Below, in pieces: positions 1-8,158 of a stretch of 41,118 bases of DNA. Position numbers and translations under genes: made by a program. The DNA comes from Bacillota bacterium (GTDB lineage: Bacteria; Bacillota; Clostridia; Peptostreptococcales; Anaerovoracaceae). Positions within the stretch are counted from its first letter, which is position 1. The number at the start of each line of letters is the position of its first letter. The stretch covers positions 1-41,118 of the forward strand of contig JAFUCA010000018.1 of NCBI GenBank assembly GCA_017459895.1. The letters are read 5' to 3'. The notes under the pieces are model-generated. The model had not been told where the DNA came from. It did not search any database and saw nothing but the letters and a program-made list of their open reading frames with translations.

Positions 1-121
1 GTCGGAAACCTTGCTTTTACCATTTCAGGTATTGCTTGGTTTCAAGAAATTTTTGACTCAAATTTCTACACTATGAAGTTTTCAATGTGCGCGCCTCGGA
101 GCTTGGCTCCTTCCGGCGAGC
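1..121 (-). other. Probable rRNA operon leader (5' transcribed region)
   Basis: Read on the minus strand, this stretch follows a near-consensus promoter and contains ACATTGAAAACTTCATAG at about 71-88. That resembles the boxA-type antitermination motif (TTTGAAAACT) found in rRNA leaders of Bacillus and Clostridium. A small GGAGC/GCTCC hairpin sits near the presumed transcription start. No protein gene is visible. The rRNA genes themselves would lie beyond position 1, so the assignment is an inference from promoter strength and the boxA-like motif. Confidence 0.55.
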
Positions 122-127
122 TTTTTT

Positions 128-156
128 ATTATATGGCATCGAGCCTTCTTTGTCAA
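128..156 (-). promoter_or_regulatory. Strong promoter P2 with UP element (rRNA type)
   Basis: On the minus strand, TTGACA (156-151) and TATAAT (133-128) both match consensus exactly and are separated by 17 bases. Directly upstream (about 157-180) lies a run of A tracts resembling an UP element. Perfect boxes plus an UP element are typical of stable RNA promoters. Start of transcription is expected near 121. Confidence 0.85.
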
Positions 157-269
157 GAACTTTTTTAATCTTTTTTCAACCTTTTTCCGGTCGATCTTCG
201 ATCTCAAAAGCCTTCCTGACCGGGCTCTCTGCCCGCCGTCCCGGCGTCCCCGCCGCGACCGACTTTGCT

Positions 270-298
270 ATACTACCAAATCCGTTTCCCCTTGTCAA
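270..298 (-). promoter_or_regulatory. Upstream tandem promoter P1 (rRNA type)
   Basis: On the minus strand, TTGACA (298-293) and TAGTAT (275-270) are separated by 17 bases, with A-rich sequence upstream (about 299-320). It points the same way as P2, about 140 bases before it. Tandem promoters of this kind are usual before rRNA operons. The -10 box matches only four of six consensus positions. Confidence 0.65.
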
Positions 299-362
299 CA
301 CCTTTTTAAGGTTTTTCTGAAGGTTGTTTTTGAGGCAATATTCCTCAAGCAACATGCCGTCA

Positions 363-605
363 TTATTCGATGACTTCGTACATTCCGGCGGCGTCTTCCT
401 TTCGCACGGTTTCCGGTGTCTGCAGCACTTTAGCCCGAAGGCTCCCGTTGCCGAACTGGATGTAGATCTCATCGCCGACCTTCACCTCTGTACCGGGTTT
501 GGCCACTTTGCCGTTGACGCTGATCCTTCCCTGGTCGCAGGCATCCTTTGCCACCGTCCTGCGTTTTATGATCCTGGAATTCTTCAAAAACTTATCGATA
601 CGCAT
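363..605 (-). CDS. rqcP: RqcP-like S4 domain RNA-binding protein
   Basis: An 80-residue protein made almost entirely of an S4 RNA-binding fold. It begins [16 protein letters not shown] and contains the S4 signature region ([20 protein letters not shown], about residues 27-46). Family knowledge: RqcP (YabO in Bacillus) works with RqcH on stalled 50S subunits to add C-terminal alanine tails in ribosome-associated quality control. The length and the very basic N-terminus fit RqcP better than larger S4 proteins such as YlmH or RluB. The start is set by AGGTG six bases upstream. A TATAAT box lies about 25-30 bases before the start, but I see no good -35 box. Upstream is an unusual stem-loop array, and downstream are the rRNA-type promoters. 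Confidence 0.8.
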   Translation of the reverse strand: MRIDKFLKNSRIIKRRTVAKDACDQGRISVNGKVAKPGTEVKVGDEIYIQFGNGSLRAKVLQTPETVRKEDAAGMYEVIE

Positions 606-642
606 TGATCACCTCATTGTTATATGGGTTATTATATAGTTT

Positions 643-870
643 CGATCTGCCATGACTCATATCGATTCGCAGATCGCGTCACTCGGCTGTTCACAACTCT
701 GCCAAACGCACTGATCGCAGGTTGCTTTGGCAGAGTATTCTCGATCTGTTGGCTAAAATTTCTCTGAAACTCTGCCAGTCTAAGACCTTTCACTATCAAA
801 TGGCAGAGTTGGAACAGAATCGCTGAAGATAGCTCTGCCAATATCACTCATGTTGAATCCACTGGCAGAG
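643..870. repeat. Array of four stem-loops with related arms
   Basis: Four inverted repeats follow one another. The arms are 643-650/669-676 (CGATCTGC/GCAGATCG), 696-706/726-736 (ACTCTGCCAAA/TTTGGCAGAGT), 768-777/801-810 (AACTCTGCCA/TGGCAGAGTT) and 833-840/863-870 (CTCTGCCA/TGGCAGAG). The last three share the core CTCTGCCA, so this octamer occurs six times in alternating orientation. Loops are 18-23 bases, and each contains a variant of CACT or GACT followed by AT-rich sequence. No gene is convincing here. The array lies between the hup terminator and rqcP, so it could be a 5' leader of rqcP, a set of protein-binding sites or a decayed mobile repeat. I cannot tell which. Confidence 0.8.
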
Positions 871-924
871 TTTCATGGTCCTGGCGCGAAAACCGAACAG
901 AGAAACCGCCGGGTTAGGGCAAGC

Positions 925-949
925 AAAAACGGGTAACCGAAGTTACCCG
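925..949 (-). terminator. Rho-independent terminator of hup
   Basis: On the minus strand the stem CGGGTAAC/GTTACCCG (949-942 and 937-930) closes a TTCG tetraloop and is followed by five T residues (929-925). It begins 17 bases after the hup stop codon. Confidence 0.9.
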
Positions 950-965
950 CCTTACCATCTCTGTC

Positions 966-1244
966 TTATTTATTAACAGCGTCCTTCAGAGCCTTGCCAG
1001 CCTTGAATACCGGAGCCTTGGAAGCAGCGATCTTGATAACTTCGCCAGGCTTTCTCGGGTTTCTGCCCTGTCTGGCTTTTCTCTGACGTACTTCGAATGT
1101 ACCAAAGCCGATTAACTGTACCTTCTCGCCCTTCTTCAGAGCGTCTTCAATGCTGGATACGAACGCATTGACTGCGAGTTCTGCTTCTTTCTTGGTTGAT
1201 CCGGTTTTGTCAGCAACTGCTGCGATTAATTCCGCCTTATTCAT
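966..1244 (-). CDS. hup: HU family DNA-binding protein
   Basis: A 92-residue histone-like protein that bends and compacts DNA as a dimer. It begins [20 protein letters not shown] and carries the HU/IHF signature [20 protein letters not shown] (about residues 46-65), which forms the DNA-binding beta arm with its intercalating proline. Length and sequence are typical of the single housekeeping HU of Firmicutes. The start is supported by AAGGAGG eight bases upstream. It appears to be monocistronic: a TTGACA-bearing region lies upstream and a strong UUCG hairpin terminator lies just downstream. Confidence 0.96.
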   Translation of the reverse strand: MNKAELIAAVADKTGSTKKEAELAVNAFVSSIEDALKKGEKVQLIGFGTFEVRQRKARQGRNPRKPGEVIKIAASKAPVFKAGKALKDAVNK

Positions 1245-1325
1245 TAATAAATCCTCCTTATATTTTGCTCAATGGTCTGCCAACCATTCTAATTGACTGC
1301 TCTAGCTGTCAACTCACGCATAGAT

Positions 1326-1354
1326 ATTTTCCCATTTTTAACTCTTGTTGTCAA
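1326..1354 (-). promoter_or_regulatory. Possible hup promoter
   Basis: TTGACA (1354-1349) and GAAAAT (1331-1326) on the minus strand are 17 bases apart, giving a leader of about 75 bases. A second TTGACA (1312-1307) lies closer to the gene but lacks a good -10 box. A small hairpin (AATGGT/ACCATT, 1271-1288) lies in the leader. The -10 match is weak, so the assignment is tentative. Confidence 0.45.
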
Positions 1355-1398
1355 CATATTTTCGTGGTTTTCTCAAGGTTTTGCAATTCCCGGTTCCT

Positions 1399-3024
1399 TT
1401 ACCATAAGCGGAGTCTGTCACATATCACTGCCAGCTTCCTCCCAAAGGAGATTTCCATCATTTCATCCCGCAGGATCGTCTTCGTCTTCAGGATCATCAG
1501 ACCGTAAACGATCACTCCGATCAGGATCGCGGCAAGCGTCGCGACCGGGTTGCTGCCAAGCAGCGCGAATACCCCCTTGTACGCGCCAAACACGAAACCG
1601 CCCATGACCACTGCGGACAGCAGCGGACGCAGGATCATCAGATCCACGGACAGACGCGCCCCGGTGAACCGGAGCACGCACAGCAGATCCAGTCCGCAGG
1701 CGATCAGATAAGCCGCCATCGTTCCCAGCGGTGCTCCCACCACATTTACGGCGGGATTGCCCACCAGGATCCAGGTGAGCACGACCTTGACCAGAAGTCC
1801 CAGGAACAGATTGATCACCGGATACACCTGCTTTCCGACGCCCTGCAGAATCCCGGTCAGAATCGTGATCAGCGCCAGCAGTATGAATCCTGCCCCCAGC
1901 ACCTGCAGACACGGCGCCGCATTCGCCGCGTTCTCCTTCTGGGTGAAAAACAGCATCATCAGCGCAGGCTTCGCCAGAACGATCAGTCCTGCCGCACAGG
2001 GAAACGCGATGATCGTCGACATCCGAAGTCCCAGAGAAATGGTTTCGTGGAGCTTGTCGGTATCATTCACTTTGTTGGCTGCCGCCACCATCGGCACAAT
2101 GCTCATAACGATTGCGGACATCAGTACCTGGGGCAACGCTACGATGGGTTCGCAGAAGCCGGTCAGCTGTCCGTACAGGGCTTTGGCGGTCGACGGATCG
2201 AAGCCCGCCTGCAAAAGTCTTGAATTGACGACCGCCGCATCCACCAGATTTACCAGCGGCATGAGGGTCGCTCCAATGGTGATGGGAACGGCAATGGCGA
2301 TGATCGATTTCAGGATCGAACCCGCGGTCTCCCGCTGCCCTCCGGCGCTCTTTCGGATCCGGCGCTTCAGCCCCTTGCGGGCTAACAAATATATGAAGAT
2401 CATGACCGCAAGTCCGCCGACGGCACCGGCGGACGCTCCGAAACATCCTCCGGCCGCTCCCCTCTGCAGATCGGTAAAGGATCCGGCAAACAGCGTCCCC
2501 CGCATCAGCAGCAGCGCCAGAAGAAGGCCGAAAACGACCCGGAAGATCTGCTCCACCGTCTGGGACAGAGCGGTCGGCGCCATCAGCTGCTGACCCTGAA
2601 AATATCCGCGGTAGGAGGACATGATGGGGACCAGAAGCAGTGCCGGAGCCGTCGCGCGCATCGCCAGCTCCGATCCCGGCATCGTGACCGCAGCAATGGG
2701 ACCGGCGAAAAAGAATAGCACGATAAACCCGGCCGCTCCCAGGCCGATCATCAGGTACCGGGAAATATGAAATACCCGGTCCGCTTCATCGTAGCGTCCG
2801 ATGGCATACCGCTCCGATACCATCCGGGAAATGGCGATGGGGATGCCGGAGGTGGATACGACCAGCAGCACCGCATAGATAGAATAGGCCGGTGAATAAT
2901 ATGCCATCCCTTCATCGGTGATGAAACTGGCCAGAAGGATCCGGAAGGCCGCACCGAATACCTTGACGATTATGCCCGCGGCAGCAAGCACTGCCGCGCC
3001 TTTTACGAGTGATTTTTCTGTCAT
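1399..3024 (-). CDS. MATE-like polysaccharide flippase (SpoVB/MurJ-type, MVF superfamily)
   Basis: A 541-residue polytopic membrane protein with about 14 hydrophobic segments. The N-terminus (KGAAVLAAAGIIVKVFGAAF) is the conserved first helix of the SpoVB/YtgP group of the MOP exporter superfamily. Members flip undecaprenyl-linked wall or polysaccharide precursors. In Clostridia there are several paralogues, some sporulation-linked (SpoVB) and some Amj/MurJ-like lipid II flippases, so the exact substrate cannot be named. The start has AAGGAG very close upstream. It follows the cardiolipin synthase gene after 24 bases and is the last gene of a three-gene operon. I saw no clear terminator between its stop and hup. 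Confidence 0.85.
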   Translation of the reverse strand: MTEKSLVKGAAVLAAAGIIVKVFGAAFRILLASFITDEGMAYYSPAYSIYAVLLVVSTSGIPIAISRMVSERYAIGRYDEADRVFHISRYLMIGLGAAGFIVLFFFAGPIAAVTMPGSELAMRATAPALLLVPIMSSYRGYFQGQQLMAPTALSQTVEQIFRVVFGLLLALLLMRGTLFAGSFTDLQRGAAGGCFGASAGAVGGLAVMIFIYLLARKGLKRRIRKSAGGQRETAGSILKSIIAIAVPITIGATLMPLVNLVDAAVVNSRLLQAGFDPSTAKALYGQLTGFCEPIVALPQVLMSAIVMSIVPMVAAANKVNDTDKLHETISLGLRMSTIIAFPCAAGLIVLAKPALMMLFFTQKENAANAAPCLQVLGAGFILLALITILTGILQGVGKQVYPVINLFLGLLVKVVLTWILVGNPAVNVVGAPLGTMAAYLIACGLDLLCVLRFTGARLSVDLMILRPLLSAVVMGGFVFGAYKGVFALLGSNPVATLAAILIGVIVYGLMILKTKTILRDEMMEISFGRKLAVICDRLRLW

Positions 3025-3048
3025 ATGCTCCTTGATTATTCTTTCTTC

Positions 3049-4647
3049 CTACATCAGCGGGGCAACGATCCGCAGCGCTCTTCCCGCGGCTCTGGCCGCG
3101 AGATTGTAGTTCCTGCAGTTCTGCAGCGTGATCCGCTGGCATTTCTCCAGCGTCTCCTGGAAGTCCCGCTCAACATCATCCACCACGGGGTTGCTGTAAA
3201 TATACGCGGCGCATTCGAAATGCAGATACAGGCTCCGATAATCCATGTTGATCGTTCCCACCACGGCTTTCCTGTCGTCGCTGGTGAACACCTTGGCATG
3301 AACGAATCCGGGGGTGTATTCGTATATTTTCACTCCGCCGCTGATCAGCTCCTCGTAGTATGTGCGGGCCAGCCAGTAGGCGTACTTCTTATCCGGTACA
3401 TGGGGCAGAATGATCTTGACCTCAATTCCCCGCTGGGCGGCAAAGGTCAGCGAATGGATCATCGTCTCATCGAGGATCAGATACGGCGTCATGATATGGA
3501 CGTACTTCTCCGCCCGGTTGATGATGTCCAGGTAGACCTTCTCTCCAACCTCCTCCGAATCCAGAGGACTGTCCCCGTAGGGAGCGATCAGGCCTCCCCG
3601 CTTCATGCCGGGATCGATATTTCCGTCCCCTGCGATGATGTAGCGGTGATACTCCTCCCGCCTCGTCTCATCGATGTTCCACATCTGCAGAAACATCAGG
3701 GTGAAGCTGTCCACCGCCCTGCCGCCGACCATGATGGCGGTATCCTTCCAGTGCCCGAACCTGACTCTGCGGTTGATGTATTCATCCGCCAGATTGACGC
3801 CTCCGGTGAAAGCCACCCGTCCGTCGATCACGAGGATCTTCCGGTGGTCGCGGTTGTTCTGGTGCGTCGAAAGGAAGGGGGTCATCGGAGAGAACACCTT
3901 GCACTGTATCCCCAGCTTTTGCATGTCCTTCGGAAAACTGCGGGGCAGCAGCGACAGCGTACAGGTTCCGTCGTACATCAGACGCACCTCTACACCCTGT
4001 TTCGCCTTTCGCTTCAGGATCTCCAGCACCGCGTCCCACATGATTCCCTTATCGATAATGAAATACTCCAGGAAAATGAACTTCTCCGCCCGCTCCAGCT
4101 GCCGTACCATCTCCGCGAATTTATCCTCCCCCTGAGGGAAGTATTTCACGGCGGCGTTCTCATAGGACGGGTAATGTCCCTCTTCGTAGATGTATTTGAA
4201 GATGCCGTATTCCTGCCGGGCATCCACCAGCTCCGTTTCGATGGCATGCCGCGCCGGTGCCAGATAGACCCTCTGCTCATCCAAAAGCTGGTGAATCCGG
4301 CTGCCAAGGGTCGCCGTGCCCGGCTGGATCCTCGTATACAGATACAGGGTCACTCCGAACACCGGAACCGATGCGATCAGGATGACCCACATCAGCTTGA
4401 AATTGGCGTCGGCGCGGGAATTCAGCAGGTAGACCAGCAGGAGCACGGATACGAATCCGACCCCGTAGTTGATGGCGATGACCTTGGATCCCAGAACGAT
4501 GAAACCGCCAAACAGAGCGAAAGCCTGTATCAGCAGCAGCAGGACGAACATTGTCGTCCTGCCGAACAGCAGCTTCCACAGACCTTTCATTTTTCGGATC
4601 AGAGCGTCACTTCCATTTTTTTGTTGTTTTCGGATGGCTTCAGTCAT
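3049..4647 (-). CDS. cls: Cardiolipin synthase
   Basis: A 532-residue phospholipase D superfamily enzyme that condenses phosphatidylglycerol molecules into cardiolipin at the membrane. Two or three hydrophobic helices lie near residues 31-105. Two HKD motifs follow: H268-x-K270-x4-D275 (HRKILVID) and one beginning at H450 (HAKVFTSDD). Length is usual for bacterial Cls. The start codon lies inside the last codons of the upstream repeat-protein gene, with an overlap of eight bases (AATGACTGA) and no strong ribosome site of its own, so translation is probably coupled. The flippase gene follows 24 bases downstream. Together the operon suggests a cell-envelope role. Confidence 0.94.
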   Translation of the reverse strand: MTEAIRKQQKNGSDALIRKMKGLWKLLFGRTTMFVLLLLIQAFALFGGFIVLGSKVIAINYGVGFVSVLLLVYLLNSRADANFKLMWVILIASVPVFGVTLYLYTRIQPGTATLGSRIHQLLDEQRVYLAPARHAIETELVDARQEYGIFKYIYEEGHYPSYENAAVKYFPQGEDKFAEMVRQLERAEKFIFLEYFIIDKGIMWDAVLEILKRKAKQGVEVRLMYDGTCTLSLLPRSFPKDMQKLGIQCKVFSPMTPFLSTHQNNRDHRKILVIDGRVAFTGGVNLADEYINRRVRFGHWKDTAIMVGGRAVDSFTLMFLQMWNIDETRREEYHRYIIAGDGNIDPGMKRGGLIAPYGDSPLDSEEVGEKVYLDIINRAEKYVHIMTPYLILDETMIHSLTFAAQRGIEVKIILPHVPDKKYAYWLARTYYEELISGGVKIYEYTPGFVHAKVFTSDDRKAVVGTINMDYRSLYLHFECAAYIYSNPVVDDVERDFQETLEKCQRITLQNCRNYNLAARAAGRALRIVAPLM

Positions 4648-7600
4648 TGGTGATTTCCCATGTCAGGACCATCGGCTCCGTCACCTCGTGGTTCGGCTGG
4701 GGCGGTACGCTCAGATACGCTTTCGCCTCGTACACTCCGGGAGCCTTGGCGGAGTTGCCCTCGTACCGCACCGTCGTTCCCGGGGGCAGGCCGATATAAT
4801 CCGGTTCTTTGCCGCGGCCGAACATCTTCCCGACCAGGCCCTGCTGCGGTCCGTCGGCTGCCAGCGTAACGGTCCGCATCCTTCCGTTCGCCCGCAGCGG
4901 CCCCTCGTAATCCCAGCGTGCTCCGCTCAGATCCAGAGGCGCCTTGCGGATCTGCCAGGTACAGGTCAGATCCTGCGGCGGGTTGTAATTGTTCTCATCG
5001 TACAGGAACCGGGCGGATGCCGTATATTCCCCTGCGTCCACCGCGACGTTGTCCTGATAGATCGGCTCCAGTCCTTCCTCCAGTCCGGACAGCACAACCG
5101 ACTTGGCCGTTCCGTCGTACACGAAGCCTTCCGCGCCGACCCAGACGGCTCTGCTCATATCGTAGTCCCGCCTTCCGATCTTCCAGGTCAGCGGCGTCAC
5201 TTCCGGTGCCTCATAATTCATGGAATCCTCCATGATCAATGTCGCCCGGGCCTCATATTCCCCGGCCTCGATGGCTGCATTGCCGGTGTACTGCGCGCTC
5301 ATGCCCTTCGGCAGATCCAGCAGCTGAACGCTCTTCTCGTAGCCGTCATAGGTGAACTCAAACGCATAGCTCCAGGTGACCCCGGAAATGTCCGGAACCG
5401 CCTTCTCGATCGTCCAGGTACATCCTTCGATCTCCGGCGCCGTATAATTCTGATTCGAAGTCGAAAGAACCGCCGAGGCATGATAGGTTCCCGCATCCAC
5501 CGCGACATTGTTCTCATACTCGACCGATACCTCATCGGAAAGTCCGGTCAGTCCTACGACCTTCATGGATCCGTCGTAGACCAGCTCTCCCGAAGAGGCC
5601 CACATGACATCGGAGATGTCGATCTCCGCACGGGAAATCTCCCAGCGGTACGGCTCGACCACATAGGGCAGGAAGTTCACGTAATCCTCCGGTTCCAGCA
5701 CCGCGCTGGCGATATACTGTCCCGCGTTTACCGCGGTATTTCCCTTGGCCGCGGCCTTCACGCCCTGGGGCAGTCCGGCCAGCCGGATCCCGTGTTCCCT
5801 GCCATCGTATACCAGATCATCGCCGCCGCTGGTCCAGTAGACATTCTCCGCGCGGATCTGCGCCTTGGCGATGGACCATTCATACTGCATCGGATGCGGC
5901 GGCATGAAATTCTCCGGATCCTTCGGAACGAAGGACGCCGTCGCGATATAGTTGCCGGCATCGGAGGCAGCATTCCCCTCGTAGACGGCCTCCACCGAAT
6001 CCGGAAGATCCCGCAGGAGCACCCGGTGGGTGGTTCCGTCATAGACGAAGGTGTCATACCCCGACCAGCTGGCCTGACGGATATCGATATCCGCCCGGGC
6101 GATGTTCCAGGTGCAGCCCGGAACCACCGGCACATTGTAGTTATCGCTGTCATAGGGGATCAGGGCCGCTTCCGCCTGATAGGTGCCCGCGTCGATGGCT
6201 TCCTGTCCTGTGTATTCCGCCTTCACCAGATCCGGAACACCTCTCAGGCAGACCGACTTGAGGGTTCCGTCGTACACGAAATCCTTCGGGCAATCCCAGT
6301 AAACACCGCTGACATCGATGTCCGCCCGGTCGATTCTCCACACCCGTCCGAGGATCTTCGTCTCACGGAAGCTGCTGCCCTCCGGCGGAATCAGCGTTGC
6401 CTGGGCCGCGTATTCTCCGGCGTCACTGGCAACATTGCCGGTATACCGGGCCGTCACACCCTCCGGCAGGCCCTGCAGAACGATCTCCTTCTCGCTTCCG
6501 TCATAGACAAACGGACGGCTGTAGCTCCAGGTGATCCCGCTGAGGTCGATGGCAGCCGGTGCCACATCCCACGAGATTTCCCTGGATGGCGGCGGCAGGA
6601 AGTTATCGGTATCCTCCACAGCGAAGACAGCCTTTGCACGGTAGGAGCCGGCATCGGTCGCTTCATTGCCTTCATAGGAGACCCGGATACCCTCCGGCAG
6701 ACCCCGCAGGCCTATGCTCTTCGTCGTTCCGTCGAAGATCCGCTGCGCATCCTCCTCCCAGAAGCTGTCCGAGATGTCAAATACCGCCTTGCGGATCTCC
6801 CAGCGCAGCTCCAGCGGCTGCGGTGTGTTGAAGTTATCCGGATCCTTCGGCGTGATATGGGCCCGGCACACATAGTTTCCGGCGCCGGCGGCGGCGGCGT
6901 TTTCGTAGGTCACCTCCGCGTTGTCCGGAAGGTTCGCGATCCTTACGCTGTGCTCCTGACCGTCATAGGTGAAGGGGCCTTCATAGTCCCAGCACAGATC
7001 CTGCAGCTTCAGATTCGCCTTGAGGATCGTCCACGGACAGTCCCGGATCACCGGCGGATTGTAATTCTCCGTGTCGTAGGTGAACTCCGCGCAGGCTGTA
7101 TAGCTTCCCGCGTTCACGCCCCGCTGCCCCGTGTAGGTGACTTCCTCCACCTGCCGGGGAACGTTCTTCAGCTCCACGAGCTTCTCCGCTCCGTTGTATA
7201 CATAAGGGCTGCTGTAATTCCAGCGGACCTTCGACATGTCGATATCCGCCTTAAGGATCCGCCAGGTCTTCGTGATCGGATCCATCTGATTATAATTGTT
7301 CAGATCGTCGACGCAGAACTCCGCCCGAACCGTATATTCCCCGGCATCAACGGCGGTCTGTCCCTCGTACAGCACGCTGATTCCCTCCGGGATCCCCGTC
7401 ATCCCGATCTGCTGCGGCTCACCCGTATAAACGAGGGCATCCTCCGTCCAGCAGGCCCGGCTCATATCGTGATCCGCCCGGGTGATCTCCCAGGTGAACT
7501 CCACCGGCTCCGGGATCTCGTAATTGACCGGATCTTCGGGTACAAAGGCTGCCCTTGCCGTGTAGACACCGGCATCGACGGCTTCATTTCCTGTATATTC

Positions 7601-8158
7601 CGCCCGCACTCCCTGGGGAAGCCCGGACAGTTCCACCTTCTTCGGGCTGCCGTCGTAAGTGAAAACGGCCGGTCCGTCCCAGTGAACCCCGCTCATATCG
7701 TGGGTCGTCTTGAGGATTCTCCAGGTGCAGGGCCTGACCGGATCCGGGCTGCTGTAATTATCGATATCGTAATCCAGCCCTGCGGTCGCGACGTAGGTGC
7801 CCGCATCCACCGCATCCGCTCCGGAATAGTACGGCACGGTTCCCTCCGGCAGCCCCTCCAGCCGGACGCTCTTGGGCTGTCCGTCGTAGGTGAAGGCCTC
7901 CATATAGGACCATTCCAGATCCGACATCCGGTAGCGGCCCTTGGTGATGGTCCAGGTAAGCGCCGGCGCCGGCTGCGGCGGCTCGTAGTTTTCTTCATCG
8001 TAGGTGTATGCAGCCAGGGCCGTATACTCACCGACCTCGACCGCTGTATTGCCTGCGTACTCCGCGGTCACCCCCTCCGGGAGGCCCTCCAGATGAACCT
8101 CCTTCTCCTGTCCGTCGTAGGTCAGATCCTCCGGAAGCACCCAGTGTACCTCGCTCAT
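4640..8158 (-). repeat. Fifteen tandem ~234-base coding repeats
   Basis: The 3' three-quarters of the giant gene encodes 15 successive units of about 76-80 codons, each with YDG, LP-x-G, AGxY and a closing W-x-I-x-(K/R)A. The units are diverged in sequence, so they are old and not a recent expansion. Unit 11 lacks the usual tyrosine before GN. Unit 15 lacks YDG and carries a longer insertion. Confidence 0.88.

Noticed and set aside
632-847. A 71-codon minus-strand frame between hup and rqcP
   Set aside because: It runs through three hairpins of the array, has no ribosome site and shows no recognisable protein pattern.
643-870. Stem-loop array as a CRISPR
   Set aside because: The repeated unit is only 8-11 bases, alternates in orientation and has no constant-length spacers or nearby cas genes.
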